The notes: generated by a model not told the origin, from the letters alone. Counted from the stretch's first letter, positions 10,216 through 18,486 are shown. The stretch is DNA of 64,000 nucleotides from CAYTBN01 sp964436045 (GCA_964436045.1 CAYTBN010000022.1:35459-99458); one strand, 5' to 3'. Numbers and translations are program-made.

Positions 10216-10963
10216 GTTCGTGATGGGCAGCTCGGACTCGGAACCGGGCCACCAGCCCTGGGAGGCGCCGCGGCACCTGACCACGGTCGAGCCGTTCCTC
10301 ATCGCGGAGACCGAGGTGACCGAGGCCCAGTGGCGAGCGGTATCCGAGGGCGGCGGGGCGAGTTGGACCGGCGGCCGGGACCGGCAGCCGCGACGCTGTG
10401 TGATGTGGTGCGACGCGGTACGCTTCGCCAACGCGTTGTCCCGGCTCGAGGGGCTGTCGGAGGTCTATACCGGCGCCGAGGGCTGTGCGGCCGGCGGGGC
10501 CAGCGCGGTCACCTGGAATCCCGACGCCGACGGGTTCCGACTCCCCACCGAGTCCGAGTGGGAGTTCGCTGCCCGCAGCGGCACGACCACCCGGTTCTGG
10601 TCGGGAGACGGGGAGGACGATCTGCTGCGAGTCGGCTTCGTCGACTGCAATGCCGCCGACCGGTCACCCGTGGGGCGGCGGCCGGCAAGCCCCTTCGGCC
10701 TCTACGACATCCACGGCAACGTCTGGGAGTGGGTCTGGGACCCCTTCGCCCCCTACCAGGACGGCGGCGTGCAAACCCCGGAGGTCGCCAGCAGTGCCGA
10801 GCGGCGCGTCGCCCGCGGTGGCGGTTTCTGGCACGGCAGCATCCGTGGCGCGAGGTCCGCGTCCCGCAGTGTGATGCTCGAAGGGGCAGCGGACCGGGAT
10901 TGGTGCAAGGACATCGGACTGCGGCTGGCCCTCGATGGGCCCCCGAAACAGGAGGTACCTTGA
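10187..10963 (+). CDS. FGE/SUMF1-like domain protein lacking the catalytic cysteines
   Basis: The 258 residues match the formylglycine-generating-enzyme/sulfatase-modifying-factor fold: SLTGGEFVMGSS at the start, then VEPFLIAETEVTEAQW, RLPTESEWEFAARSG, DIHGNVWEWVWDPF, RVARGGGFWHGSIRGARSASR and DIGLRLA at the end. The redox cysteine pair that defines true FGE, expected in the segment after RGGxF, is absent (HGSIRGARSA). Formylglycine formation is therefore unlikely, and a ligand-binding role is more plausible. The ATG at 10187 lies inside the preceding sulfatase-like gene (29-base overlap) and has no Shine-Dalgarno. Sense codons in this frame continue upstream (for example PPKPTATGTSEGIAYTALAS), which suggests that this is the C-terminal domain of one longer protein broken by a frameshift. 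Confidence 0.75.
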   Translation: MGFVSLTGGEFVMGSSDSEPGHQPWEAPRHLTTVEPFLIAETEVTEAQWRAVSEGGGASWTGGRDRQPRRCVMWCDAVRFANALSRLEGLSEVYTGAEGCAAGGASAVTWNPDADGFRLPTESEWEFAARSGTTTRFWSGDGEDDLLRVGFVDCNAADRSPVGRRPASPFGLYDIHGNVWEWVWDPFAPYQDGGVQTPEVASSAERRVARGGGFWHGSIRGARSASRSVMLEGAADRDWCKDIGLRLALDGPPKQEVP

Positions 10964-12105
10964 GACGCGCGACCCTGGCCCTGTGCGCCGCACTCCTGTC
11001 GGGCTGCCCCACGGACGGCGACACCCTGGTGGAGGCCGAACCGCTGGACCTCCCGGCGGATCCGGCCGCGTGGGGGGGCCCGGTCGGCGTCTCGACCTTC
11101 GACCAAGACGGAACGGCCATCGAGGTCTGGTATCCGGCTCCGTCGAGCGCCGCCGGAGCGGCGACCGAGGTCATGGAGATGTGGCAGTTCATCCCGGAGG
11201 TCGTCCTGGACACCCTGGGCGGGTTCTCCTTGCCGGAGGTCGACACTCGCGCGATCCGGGATGCCCCCCTGCGCGCACCGGAGGCCCCGTACCCGGTCGT
11301 CGTGTTCTCCCACGGGTTCGGCGGATTCAGGCTACAGTCGGTGGACTTCGCGACCCACCTGGCGTCCCGCGGTTATGTGGTCGTGGCCGCCGACCACCCC
11401 GGCCGCTCCCTGGGCGCCGTGCTGCCATGCCTGTTCACACCCCCCCTCGAGGGCTGCAACCTGGAGGCCTGGGGCGGCGAGGACCCAGCGCCCCCCCAGA
11501 TCGAGGCGATCCTCGAGTGGCTGGAGCTGGCCAACGCGGACGGGGGTGCGCTGGCCGTTGCACTCGACCTGGACTACATCGGCCTCGCCGGCCACTCCGC
11601 AGGCGGCGCCACCGCCTCCCGCGAGGGCGACGCCAACGAGACCTTCGACGCCCTGTTGCCGATGGGCGGCGCCGACGACATCACCCGCGACGTTCCGACG
11701 CTGCTGATGGGCAGCACCTGCGACGGCATGTTCCCGCAGGAGCGGATGGAGGAGATCCACGCGTCCCTGGCGGACGGCGACCTGCTGGCGATCCACGGCG
11801 CCGGCCACCTGGCGTACACCGATCTGTGCGCGCTGGAGCTGGGCGAGTTCGCGGCCACCTATCTGGAACCCAGGGACGACGTCAACCCGCTGTTCCTCGA
11901 CGGACTCGTCCTGCTGGCGATCGACGGCTGCCCGGGCATCGTCCCCGAGGATCCCCCCGCCGAGGAGTGCGATGGCGGCTACCTGCCGCTGGAGGACAGC
12001 TTCCCCGTCGTACGGCACTACTCGACGGTGTTCTTCGACGAGAAGCTGCGCGGGGAGGGAGAGGGACCGGTGGATGGGGTGATGGAGAACGCGAGCCTGT
12101 TGTAG
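10960..12105 (+). CDS. Alpha/beta hydrolase lipoprotein (PAF-acetylhydrolase/dienelactone hydrolase-like)
   Basis: The protein has 381 residues. A short signal peptide with lipobox LLSGC (lipid Cys16) directs it to the envelope. The hydrolase core shows the oxyanion strand VVVFSHGFGG (about 113-122) followed by GYVVVAADHPG. The nucleophile elbow is GHSAGG with Ser213, the likely acid is in STCDGMFP, and the catalytic His is in IHGAGHLAYTD. This is the arrangement of secreted esterases related to platelet-activating-factor acetylhydrolase. The start is a TTG at 10960 with AGGAGG 4 bases before it, overlapping the stop of the preceding FGE-like gene. The substrate is unknown. Confidence 0.8.
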   Translation: MRRATLALCAALLSGCPTDGDTLVEAEPLDLPADPAAWGGPVGVSTFDQDGTAIEVWYPAPSSAAGAATEVMEMWQFIPEVVLDTLGGFSLPEVDTRAIRDAPLRAPEAPYPVVVFSHGFGGFRLQSVDFATHLASRGYVVVAADHPGRSLGAVLPCLFTPPLEGCNLEAWGGEDPAPPQIEAILEWLELANADGGALAVALDLDYIGLAGHSAGGATASREGDANETFDALLPMGGADDITRDVPTLLMGSTCDGMFPQERMEEIHASLADGDLLAIHGAGHLAYTDLCALELGEFAATYLEPRDDVNPLFLDGLVLLAIDGCPGIVPEDPPAEECDGGYLPLEDSFPVVRHYSTVFFDEKLRGEGEGPVDGVMENASLL

Positions 12106-12120
12106 GGACTCGGACTCGGA

Positions 12121-13209
12121 CTACCCGTTCCGCCCCTTGAAGTCCGCCATGAACGCGACCAGCGCCTGGATCCCCTCCAGGCTCATGGCGTTGTACATCG
12201 AGACCCGGATCCCGCCGACGGAGCGGTGGCCCTTGAGGCCGACCAGGCCGTTCTCGGCGCCCTCGGCGATGAACTGCTTCTCCAGCGCCTCGTCGCGCAG
12301 GCGGATCGTGGCGTTCATCCACGAGCGACTGCCGAGTTCGACGGTACCGCGGTAGTAGCCGTCGGAGTCGTCGATGGCGCGGTAGACCAGCTCCTGCTTG
12401 CGGTGGTTGAGCTTCTGGACGGCGTCGAGCCCCCCCTGCTTCTTGACGTGCTCCAGGTACAGGCGCAGGAAGTAGATGCCGAACGAGTTGGGGGTGTTGA
12501 ACAGGCTGTCCTTGGACGCCTGCGTCCGGTACTGGAGCAGGGTCGGGATGTCGTCGCGGCCGGTCTCGATCAGGTCATCGCGGATGACGACCACGGTCAC
12601 GCCGGAGGGACCCAGGTTCTTCTGGGCGCCCGCGTAGATCAGGCCGAACTGGGACACGTCGATGTGGCGGGAGAGGATGTCCGAGGACATGTCGCAGATC
12701 AGGGGCCGGTCGCCGGTCTCGGGAAAGCGGTGCCACTGGGTCCCGGCGATGGTGTTGTTCGACGTGATGTGGACGTAGCGGGCGTCGCTGTCGAAGTCGA
12801 TCTCGTCCATGGCCGGGATCCGGTTGAAGCGGTGTTCCTCGGACGACCCCGCCAGCCGGCCGCGGCCGATGATATTGGCCTCGGCGATGGCCTTGCGGCT
12901 CCAGGTGCCGGTGTGAACGTAGTCGCCGAACTGCGCCGCGCGCAGGAAGTTCATCGGCACCATCGCGAACTGCAGGCTCGCCCCCCCTTGCAGGAAGAGG
13001 ACGTGGTAACCGTCGGGGATCCCCAGCAGCTCCCGAAGCAGCGCGTTGGCGGCCAGGTTGATCTCGTCGAACTGGGGCGAGCGGTGGCTGCTCTCCATGA
13101 TCGACATGCCGCTGCCCCGGTAGTCCAGGAACTCGGCCTGGGCCTGCTCGAGCACATCCAGCGGTAGGGTCGCGGGACCCGGATTGAAGTTGTAGACCCG
13201 GTTCACCAT
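12121..13209 (-). CDS. serC: Phosphoserine aminotransferase
   Basis: This pyridoxal-phosphate enzyme of 362 residues converts 3-phosphohydroxypyruvate and glutamate to phosphoserine, the second step of serine synthesis; it also works in pyridoxine synthesis in many bacteria. Recognisable segments are the N-terminal NFNPGPATLP, FLQGGASLQFAMVPMN at about 72-87, the phosphate-binding region THITSNNTIAGTQW-like stretch at about 147-159, and the PLP lysine Lys197 in GLIYAGAQKNLGPSG. The length equals that of E. coli SerC (362). It lies 1 base after the stop of the serA-like gene, forming a serA-serC operon. Confidence 0.95.
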   Translation of the reverse strand: MVNRVYNFNPGPATLPLDVLEQAQAEFLDYRGSGMSIMESSHRSPQFDEINLAANALLRELLGIPDGYHVLFLQGGASLQFAMVPMNFLRAAQFGDYVHTGTWSRKAIAEANIIGRGRLAGSSEEHRFNRIPAMDEIDFDSDARYVHITSNNTIAGTQWHRFPETGDRPLICDMSSDILSRHIDVSQFGLIYAGAQKNLGPSGVTVVVIRDDLIETGRDDIPTLLQYRTQASKDSLFNTPNSFGIYFLRLYLEHVKKQGGLDAVQKLNHRKQELVYRAIDDSDGYYRGTVELGSRSWMNATIRLRDEALEKQFIAEGAENGLVGLKGHRSVGGIRVSMYNAMSLEGIQALVAFMADFKGRNG

Positions 13210-13210
13210 C

Positions 13211-14095
13211 TCAGGCGCTCCTTTCGCGGACGAATGCCTCGATGAGTTGTTCGATGATCTCGCCGATGCGGCCGAGGTTCTCGAAGGTCGACGCGCCGAT
13301 GTGGGGAGCCATCAACACGTTGCGGGCACCCACCAGCGGAGAATCCTGAGGCGGATCGCTGTACCACACGTCGGTGGCGTACCCGGCTACCTTGCCGCTC
13401 TCCAGCGCCGCGACCATGTCCGTCTCGACCACGACCTTGCCCCGGGCGGTGTTGACGATCCGGATCCCGTCCTTCATCCCGGCGATGGTCTCGGTGTTCA
13501 ACAAGCCCAGGGTCTCCGGGGTCTGGGGCACGTGGATCGACAGGTAGTCCGATTCGGCCAGCAGCTCGGCCAGCGACCCCTCGAGTTCCGCGATCTCGTG
13601 GCTGTCGACGAAGGCGTCATAGGCGATGACCTTCATGCCGAAGGCCGCGGCCCGACGGGCGACCTCCGTGCCGATCCGGCCGATCCCGAGTAGTCCCAGC
13701 GTCTTGCGGTACAGCTCGCTGCGCTTGAGCTCCTTCTTGGCCCAGATACCCTCGCTCATGGTTTGATGGGCACGGACGGTGTGGTTGGGCATCGCCAGCA
13801 TCAGCGCCAGCGCGAGTTCGGCAACGGCGATACTCGACGCGGCGGCGGTGTTGTGGACGATCACGCCATGGTTCGCGGCGTAATCCAGGTCGATGTTGTC
13901 CAGACCGACGCCACCGCGGATGATCATCTTGAGCTGGCCCGCCGAGTCGATGTACTCGGGCGTGCACTTGGTCTTGCTGCGGACCAGCACGATATCGGCG
14001 GTCGGCAGCTCGCTCTTGTCGTCGGTGACGGTCCCGAATCGGGCCAGCTTGCCAGGCAGGTCGGGCCCGAAAGCATCGGAGATGAGGATCTTCAT
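13211..14095 (-). CDS. serA: D-3-phosphoglycerate dehydrogenase, short form without ACT domain
   Basis: This 294-residue D-2-hydroxyacid dehydrogenase is the first enzyme of serine synthesis by genetic context, upstream of serC with a 1-base gap. The NAD-binding Rossmann motif is GLLGIGRIGTEVA at about 134-146. The catalytic Arg is Arg218 (NTARG) and His is His265 (PHIGAST). At the position of the third catalytic residue, normally Glu, the sequence has Asp247 (WYSDPP). The ACT and intervening regulatory domains of long SerA proteins are absent, so serine feedback of the E. coli type is not expected. AAAGGA precedes the ATG. A different hydroxyacid substrate cannot be excluded, but the serC linkage argues for phosphoglycerate. 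Confidence 0.88.
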   Translation of the reverse strand: MKILISDAFGPDLPGKLARFGTVTDDKSELPTADIVLVRSKTKCTPEYIDSAGQLKMIIRGGVGLDNIDLDYAANHGVIVHNTAAASSIAVAELALALMLAMPNHTVRAHQTMSEGIWAKKELKRSELYRKTLGLLGIGRIGTEVARRAAAFGMKVIAYDAFVDSHEIAELEGSLAELLAESDYLSIHVPQTPETLGLLNTETIAGMKDGIRIVNTARGKVVVETDMVAALESGKVAGYATDVWYSDPPQDSPLVGARNVLMAPHIGASTFENLGRIGEIIEQLIEAFVRERSA

Positions 14096-14236
14096 GGCCG
14101 TGTCCTTTCAACCGCGGGCGGGGACGAGCGCCGTGCGCGCAGCGTGCCCGGGCGCGGCAACGCTGCGGCCCGAAGACATAGCACCTCCCGGTCCGCCTGA
14201 CCAGAAGCTGCACGAACCGTCCGGGCGGGGGTCTCG

Positions 14237-15466
14237 GTGAGCCCCAGACCGGCCCGGGTGCTGCTGGTCGCCAACGGCGTCCCGCCCCACCGGTTGGGCG
14301 GCGCCGAGCTCGTCGCGTGGCGGGTTGCCCGGGACCTGGTGGCCGCCGGCTTCGAGGCAGCGATGCTGGCCGTCGACGACGCGCCGGAGGCCCAGCTGGG
14401 AGTCCTCGATCGCCGGGAGCGGGACGGGATCGCCCTGTACTCGCTGGGTGCGCAGCGCGGGCTCGACACCCATCCGCGCGCCCACGAGGCGATGTCCCGG
14501 GTGCTGGGCCTCTGGCGGCCGGACGCCGTCTGGGTCCACCACCCCTCGGGGCTGGGCCTCGAAGCCATCGAAGTCGCGGCAGACCATGGCCCGGCCTTCG
14601 CGGTGACCTTCCACGACTACTGGTGGTTCTGTCCCCGCGGCCAGCTCATGGACGCCGGAGGACGACCCTGCGCGGGTCCGGCCGCCGATCGCTGTCCGGG
14701 CTGCCTGGCTCCAGGCGCGCCGAAGCCCCTGCGATCGGCTGCCAGGGCGGTCACTGCCCGCTGGTGGGCCGACCGGCAAGCCCGAGCCCGCGCCCTGCTG
14801 TCCGGCGCCGCGATCCGGACCGCCCCGTCCAGGCACGTGGCCGGTCGCTACCGGGACTGGCTGGGGGTCGACGTCGAGTACCTCTCCAACCCGGCGCCCA
14901 CGGTCCGCCGCCTCCCGGAACAGGCGCGCAGCGGCCCGGTCCGGGTGGGGTACTTCGGGACGCTGTTGCCCTCCAAGGGGGTCGATGTCCTGGTCCGGGC
15001 GGTGCGGCGGGTCGGACCGGGGCGGGTGACGCTGGAGCTCCATGGACCCTTGCCCACGGGTGCGCATTGGAGAAGCTGGCGGAGACAGCTGCGGCGTCTC
15101 GCCGCCGCCGCGGACGTTCGCTGGGCCGGTCCCTATGGAGCCGAGGAGCTGGACCGCCGGATGGGGGGAGTCGAGATCGTTGCCGTCCCCAGCTTGTGGG
15201 AGGAGAACGCGCCGCTGGTCATCGACGAGGCGCGGGCGGCGGGGCGACCCCTCCTGGCGTCGGCGGTCGGCGGTCTGGGCGAGCGCCTCGACCACCCGGC
15301 GCTGGATCTCCTCTTGCCAGCGGGCGACGTGGAGGCCTGGGCGGCCGCCCTGGCGGACACCGCCGGACTACGACGGCGGTCCGTGGCGGCCCTCACTCGC
15401 CCCCCCGAGGGCCGGCGCGACGCCCCGGGTATCGGGCAGATCGTGCGCCGTCTCACCGGCCGTTGA
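14237..15466 (+). CDS. GT-B glycosyltransferase, family 4
   Basis: This 409-residue enzyme has the GT4 layout: VLLVANGVPPHRLGGAELVA at the N terminus with the glycine-rich loop, then FHDYWWFCPRGQL and three further cysteines that mirror the glycosyltransferase at 3574-4932. The C-terminal donor domain starts at RVGYFGTLLPSKGVDVL and contains VPSLWEENAPLVIDEARAAG with the conserved acidic residues. It should transfer a sugar from a nucleotide donor in surface glycan synthesis. The start is the GTG at 14237 preceded by a G-rich stretch. It is divergent from serA, and its stop codon overlaps the -35 element of the next gene's candidate promoter. Confidence 0.85.
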   Translation: MSPRPARVLLVANGVPPHRLGGAELVAWRVARDLVAAGFEAAMLAVDDAPEAQLGVLDRRERDGIALYSLGAQRGLDTHPRAHEAMSRVLGLWRPDAVWVHHPSGLGLEAIEVAADHGPAFAVTFHDYWWFCPRGQLMDAGGRPCAGPAADRCPGCLAPGAPKPLRSAARAVTARWWADRQARARALLSGAAIRTAPSRHVAGRYRDWLGVDVEYLSNPAPTVRRLPEQARSGPVRVGYFGTLLPSKGVDVLVRAVRRVGPGRVTLELHGPLPTGAHWRSWRRQLRRLAAAADVRWAGPYGAEELDRRMGGVEIVAVPSLWEENAPLVIDEARAAGRPLLASAVGGLGERLDHPALDLLLPAGDVEAWAAALADTAGLRRRSVAALTRPPEGRRDAPGIGQIVRRLTGR

Positions 15467-15491
15467 CGCGGTCTGCCGTGCGCCTTACGCT
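15463..15491 (+). promoter_or_regulatory. Candidate sigma-70 promoter for the bactofilin-like gene
   Basis: TTGACG (15463-15468) and TACGCT (15486-15491) are separated by exactly 17 bases. Transcription would begin about 80 bases before the ATG at 15578. The -35 matches 5 of 6 consensus bases and the -10 matches 3 of 6. Confidence 0.4.
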
Positions 15492-15577
15492 GGCTTATTC
15501 TCGAGATCGACGTCCCGTCAACCGAACCCGTCGCTGTCGGCCCTGATCGCGCCCGCAGCGACCAAGGAGCGCGGCTA

Positions 15578-16642
15578 ATGAACGAGCGTGCGAGAGGTAC
15601 CGCAGTCTTCCCCGCAGGCCTCATCCTCCGTCTGGAGGCCGATGGCGCCGTACTGGGGAACCGAGGCGATGTGATCATCGAGGGCGACCTCTCCTCATCT
15701 CTGGGCAAGATCAAGCACGTGTTCTCCGACGGCGGTTCGCTCACGATCGCAGGCGACTTCGGGGCCCAGCGGATCGAGGCCAGCGGTGAGGTCATCCTGG
15801 AGGGCAACATCAAGGCCAAGCGTATCAAGGGCGATACGGTGCGGCTCGGCGGCGGCAAGGTGGTCAGCCAGGTGATCCTGGCCGACAGCGAGGTGGAGCT
15901 TGCGTGCAAGTCGGTCAAGGCCGACGTGGTGATGGCACCCCAGGTCAGCTTCGGCGCCGACACCAAGGGCCGGGTCGTGGCCGTGGAGTGCGACAACGAC
16001 CTGGGTCCGAGCAAGGTCCGCGGCCGGCTCAGCCTGGCCGATTACGTGGACATCGTCTCGGACGCCACCAACGTGCTCCAGGCCAACGACATTCGGATCC
16101 CCGAGATGTCGGACGACGACGAGGAGGACGACGAAGACGAAGACGAGGAGCCCGAAGAACTGGCGATGGCGCCCCCCGACGACGAGGAGGAGGGGCCCGA
16201 GATGGACACCGTCGCCGCCGCCGACGACGACGAGGAGGACGTTTCCCAGGACCTGGAGATGGAGTCCGCGGAATCTGAAGACAGCGGAAACGAGCCCCCG
16301 CCGGGGGCCGATCTGCCGTCGATGGAGATGTTCGTCGCCCAGGACGGAGACGACAAGGGCGTGCCCGGCATGTCCGACGACGAGGTGGACCGGCTGATCG
16401 GCCAGGTCAGCGGCGCCCTCGACAAGATCCAGGACTCCTACACCTCCGGCGAGGCCCCCCCGCCCGTGGTGTTCCTGCGCAGCCTGATCGACGAGCGACG
16501 CCTGGCCTACGTCAAGGCCCAGATCGACAGCATCTGGTCCGACCTGCTCAAGTACCACCAGAAAAAGGGCCTCTACATCTCCAACGCCGTCACCCACCAG
16601 TTCCAGCAGATCCAGATGGCCATGAGGAAGATCCCCGAGTAG
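15578..16642 (+). CDS. Bactofilin-like beta-repeat protein with acidic linker
   Basis: The protein has 354 residues and no signal peptide. The first 160 residues are short repeated beta strands with Gly turns (GDVIIEGDLSSSL, GSLTIAGDFGAQRI, GEVILEGNIKAKRI), the pattern of right-handed beta-helical polymer-forming proteins such as bactofilins. Residues of about 170-275 are a strongly acidic, disordered linker with several Asp/Glu runs. The C-terminal 90 residues are predicted helical (SLIDERRLAYVKAQIDSIW). AAGGAG precedes the ATG. The exact family is not recognised; a cytoplasmic scaffold role is inferred from the repeats. It precedes the VWA lipoprotein, barrel and TPR genes on the same strand. 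Confidence 0.7.
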   Translation: MNERARGTAVFPAGLILRLEADGAVLGNRGDVIIEGDLSSSLGKIKHVFSDGGSLTIAGDFGAQRIEASGEVILEGNIKAKRIKGDTVRLGGGKVVSQVILADSEVELACKSVKADVVMAPQVSFGADTKGRVVAVECDNDLGPSKVRGRLSLADYVDIVSDATNVLQANDIRIPEMSDDDEEDDEDEDEEPEELAMAPPDDEEEGPEMDTVAAADDDEEDVSQDLEMESAESEDSGNEPPPGADLPSMEMFVAQDGDDKGVPGMSDDEVDRLIGQVSGALDKIQDSYTSGEAPPPVVFLRSLIDERRLAYVKAQIDSIWSDLLKYHQKKGLYISNAVTHQFQQIQMAMRKIPE

Positions 16643-16783
16643 CCGGCTTTCGTCCCTCATTCCCTGGTGCGAGGCCGGGGCCGAGGCCGAGGCCGCCCCC
16701 TGTCCCCTGCGCCCACGCGAACGCGCGCGTACAGCCTTGCCCCCTTGCCCCCGCCTGATCTATCATTCGCGCGGCTCGATATT

Positions 16784-16807
16784 TTGAAATTGTCAAAAAG
16801 ATTTCAA
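16784..16807 (+). promoter_or_regulatory. AT-rich inverted repeat before the VWA lipoprotein gene
   Basis: TTGAAAT and ATTTCAA form a perfect 7-bp inverted repeat around a 10-base centre, 60 bases before the start codon and inside an AT-rich island in otherwise GC-rich DNA. It could be an operator, part of a promoter, or a leader hairpin. Nearby TTGAAA/TTGTCA and TAGATA hexamers do not have good promoter spacing. The 225-base gap also contains a GGCCGA tandem repeat at about 16677-16693. Confidence 0.4.
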
Positions 16808-16867
16808 GTAGATAGGTCCCCTCGGCGTATCTCGGGAACAGGTTGGACGGGGATCGCTCGCGAGAGG

Positions 16868-18430
16868 ATGGAGTCCGTGTCTTCACGAACGCTCGTATGC
16901 CACGCCGTCGCGCTTGCCGTTGGCGTGGGCATCGGACTGGGAGCGTCGGTCGCAGGCTGCAACAGCTACGACCTGCTGATCCACGACCACTTCGCCCAGG
17001 CGTCCTTCTCCAACAAGGTCGACATCCTGTGGCTGGTGGACAGCTCCAACTCGATGCACCAGGACCAGGAGAACCTGAAGCTGAGCTTCGGGCAATTCAT
17101 CAATCAGCTGGCGGAGCCGACCACGGGCGAGGAGGGCGACCAGGATCTCACCCTCGATACCCTCTCCGACGCGGTGCTGGTGTATCAGGAGTTCCTCGGC
17201 AACCGGACCCAGTTCCTCAACTACCAGATGGGGATCACCACCACCCAGTCCCGCCCCTGCGAGCACGATCCGACGTCTTTCGCCGACTGCGAGGATTCCA
17301 AGGGCAACACTGGCCGGCTGCGGGGTCTGGGCAACACGGGGAACAACACGTCGAGTCCGCCCACGTTCCTCAAGCCCGACACCGAGACGCTGATCCCCGA
17401 TTTCCAGTCGCTGGTCGACGTGGGCATCTACGGCGCCACCGAGGAGTATGGCCTGTGGGTCACCGCCCAGGTGGTCTGCGACAGCCTGGAGATGCCGGCC
17501 GACAGTGACTTCCTCGGCTGGGAAGAGGAGGCGGCCCTCGGCGGCACGGTCTACAACGAGTGCCACGGCGAGAACTGGAACGAGAACCACCCCTGGTACG
17601 AGTTCTGCCGCTGCATGCCCCAGGAGTTCTACGACTACAACATCGACAACACCGGCGAGCGGTTCCTGCGGGACGACTCCACCTTGGTGGTCATCGTCGT
17701 GACCGACGAGGGCGACTTCACTCCGATGCTGGGCGCGACCGACTGGCCGTGGGACATCGACGACTGCGACCTCTCCCGGTCCGGCAGTCCCTGGCCCACC
17801 GATCTGCAGGACGTGTGCGAGGGCAACCCGGCGGTCCTATGCGAGAACTACTGCAAGCTCGACCGCTTCCTGCAGTTCTTCGAGGCCCTCGACCGCCGCG
17901 TCGTGTACGCGGTCATCGGCCCGGGCGCCGAGCTGGTGACCGACCAGCAGGGCAACCGCGGGGTCGAGATCTTCTGCAACGACCAGAACTCGACGACCGC
18001 GATGATCGAGTTCTACCTGTGGGCCGCCGAGCTGACCTACGGCATGTACCAGCCGATCAACGTCCGGGACGACAACTTCGAATGTGTGGACGCCAACTTC
18101 GACGAGGCCCTGGACGAACTCGGGAGGCTGGTCAGCAACCTGGCCAGCGGATGGCCCCTGTCCAAGGTGCCCGACGTGAACACGGTCCTGGTGTTCGTCG
18201 ACGGCGTCGAGGTCCCCCCCGCGGGGTGCCTCCCGGACGACACCGACTGCGTGCCGAGTAGTTATCACCCGTCATGCTTGGACCAGCCCTCATCCGGCCT
18301 CAACGGCTGGACCTACGACGAGCTGGGCCAGGCCGTCCGGATGCACGGGGACTGCCTCCCCGACTACAACCAGGTGGTCGACGTGCTGTATCTGCCGGAG
18401 TCGGGGGCCGGACGCCCGCTGCCCTTCTGA
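16868..18430 (+). CDS. VWA-domain lipoprotein, possibly CglB-like adhesin
   Basis: The protein has 520 residues. Its signal peptide ends with lipobox VAGC (lipid Cys31). A von Willebrand factor A domain begins VDILWLVDSSNSM, where Asp58, Ser60 and Ser62 form the D-x-S-x-S metal-ion-dependent adhesion site. Later strands (VVIVVTDEGDF, VVYAVIGPG) fit the fold. About a dozen cysteines indicate disulfides in an exported protein. An alternative start is the GTG at 16877, which has GAGAGG at better spacing. It is followed by an outer-membrane barrel and a TPR protein, the combination found in the Myxococcus gliding apparatus, where the VWA lipoprotein CglB works with GltA, GltB and GltC. Orthology is an inference from context and domain. 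Confidence 0.78.
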   Translation: MESVSSRTLVCHAVALAVGVGIGLGASVAGCNSYDLLIHDHFAQASFSNKVDILWLVDSSNSMHQDQENLKLSFGQFINQLAEPTTGEEGDQDLTLDTLSDAVLVYQEFLGNRTQFLNYQMGITTTQSRPCEHDPTSFADCEDSKGNTGRLRGLGNTGNNTSSPPTFLKPDTETLIPDFQSLVDVGIYGATEEYGLWVTAQVVCDSLEMPADSDFLGWEEEAALGGTVYNECHGENWNENHPWYEFCRCMPQEFYDYNIDNTGERFLRDDSTLVVIVVTDEGDFTPMLGATDWPWDIDDCDLSRSGSPWPTDLQDVCEGNPAVLCENYCKLDRFLQFFEALDRRVVYAVIGPGAELVTDQQGNRGVEIFCNDQNSTTAMIEFYLWAAELTYGMYQPINVRDDNFECVDANFDEALDELGRLVSNLASGWPLSKVPDVNTVLVFVDGVEVPPAGCLPDDTDCVPSSYHPSCLDQPSSGLNGWTYDELGQAVRMHGDCLPDYNQVVDVLYLPESGAGRPLPF

Positions 18431-18486
18431 CCGGGGACGAACGAAGCCGACAACGATATCGCCAACACGAGCTGGAAGAAGTCGCC

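Noticed and set aside
7558..10431. Very long open frame of 957 codons on the minus strand opposite the sulfatase-like genes
   Set aside because: It is rich in Gly, Arg, Gln and His without a recognisable domain, while the plus strand codes for clear families. High GC content makes long antisense frames common.
10330..10959. N-terminal extension of the alpha/beta hydrolase frame upstream to 10330
   Set aside because: The extension is Arg-rich and lies over the FGE-like domain in another frame; the TTG at 10960 has a strong AGGAGG and starts a proper lipoprotein signal peptide.
12106..12120. Triplicate GGACTC-like repeat between the hydrolase and serC
   Set aside because: It is a very short repeat in a 15-base convergent gap with no hairpin potential, most likely chance.
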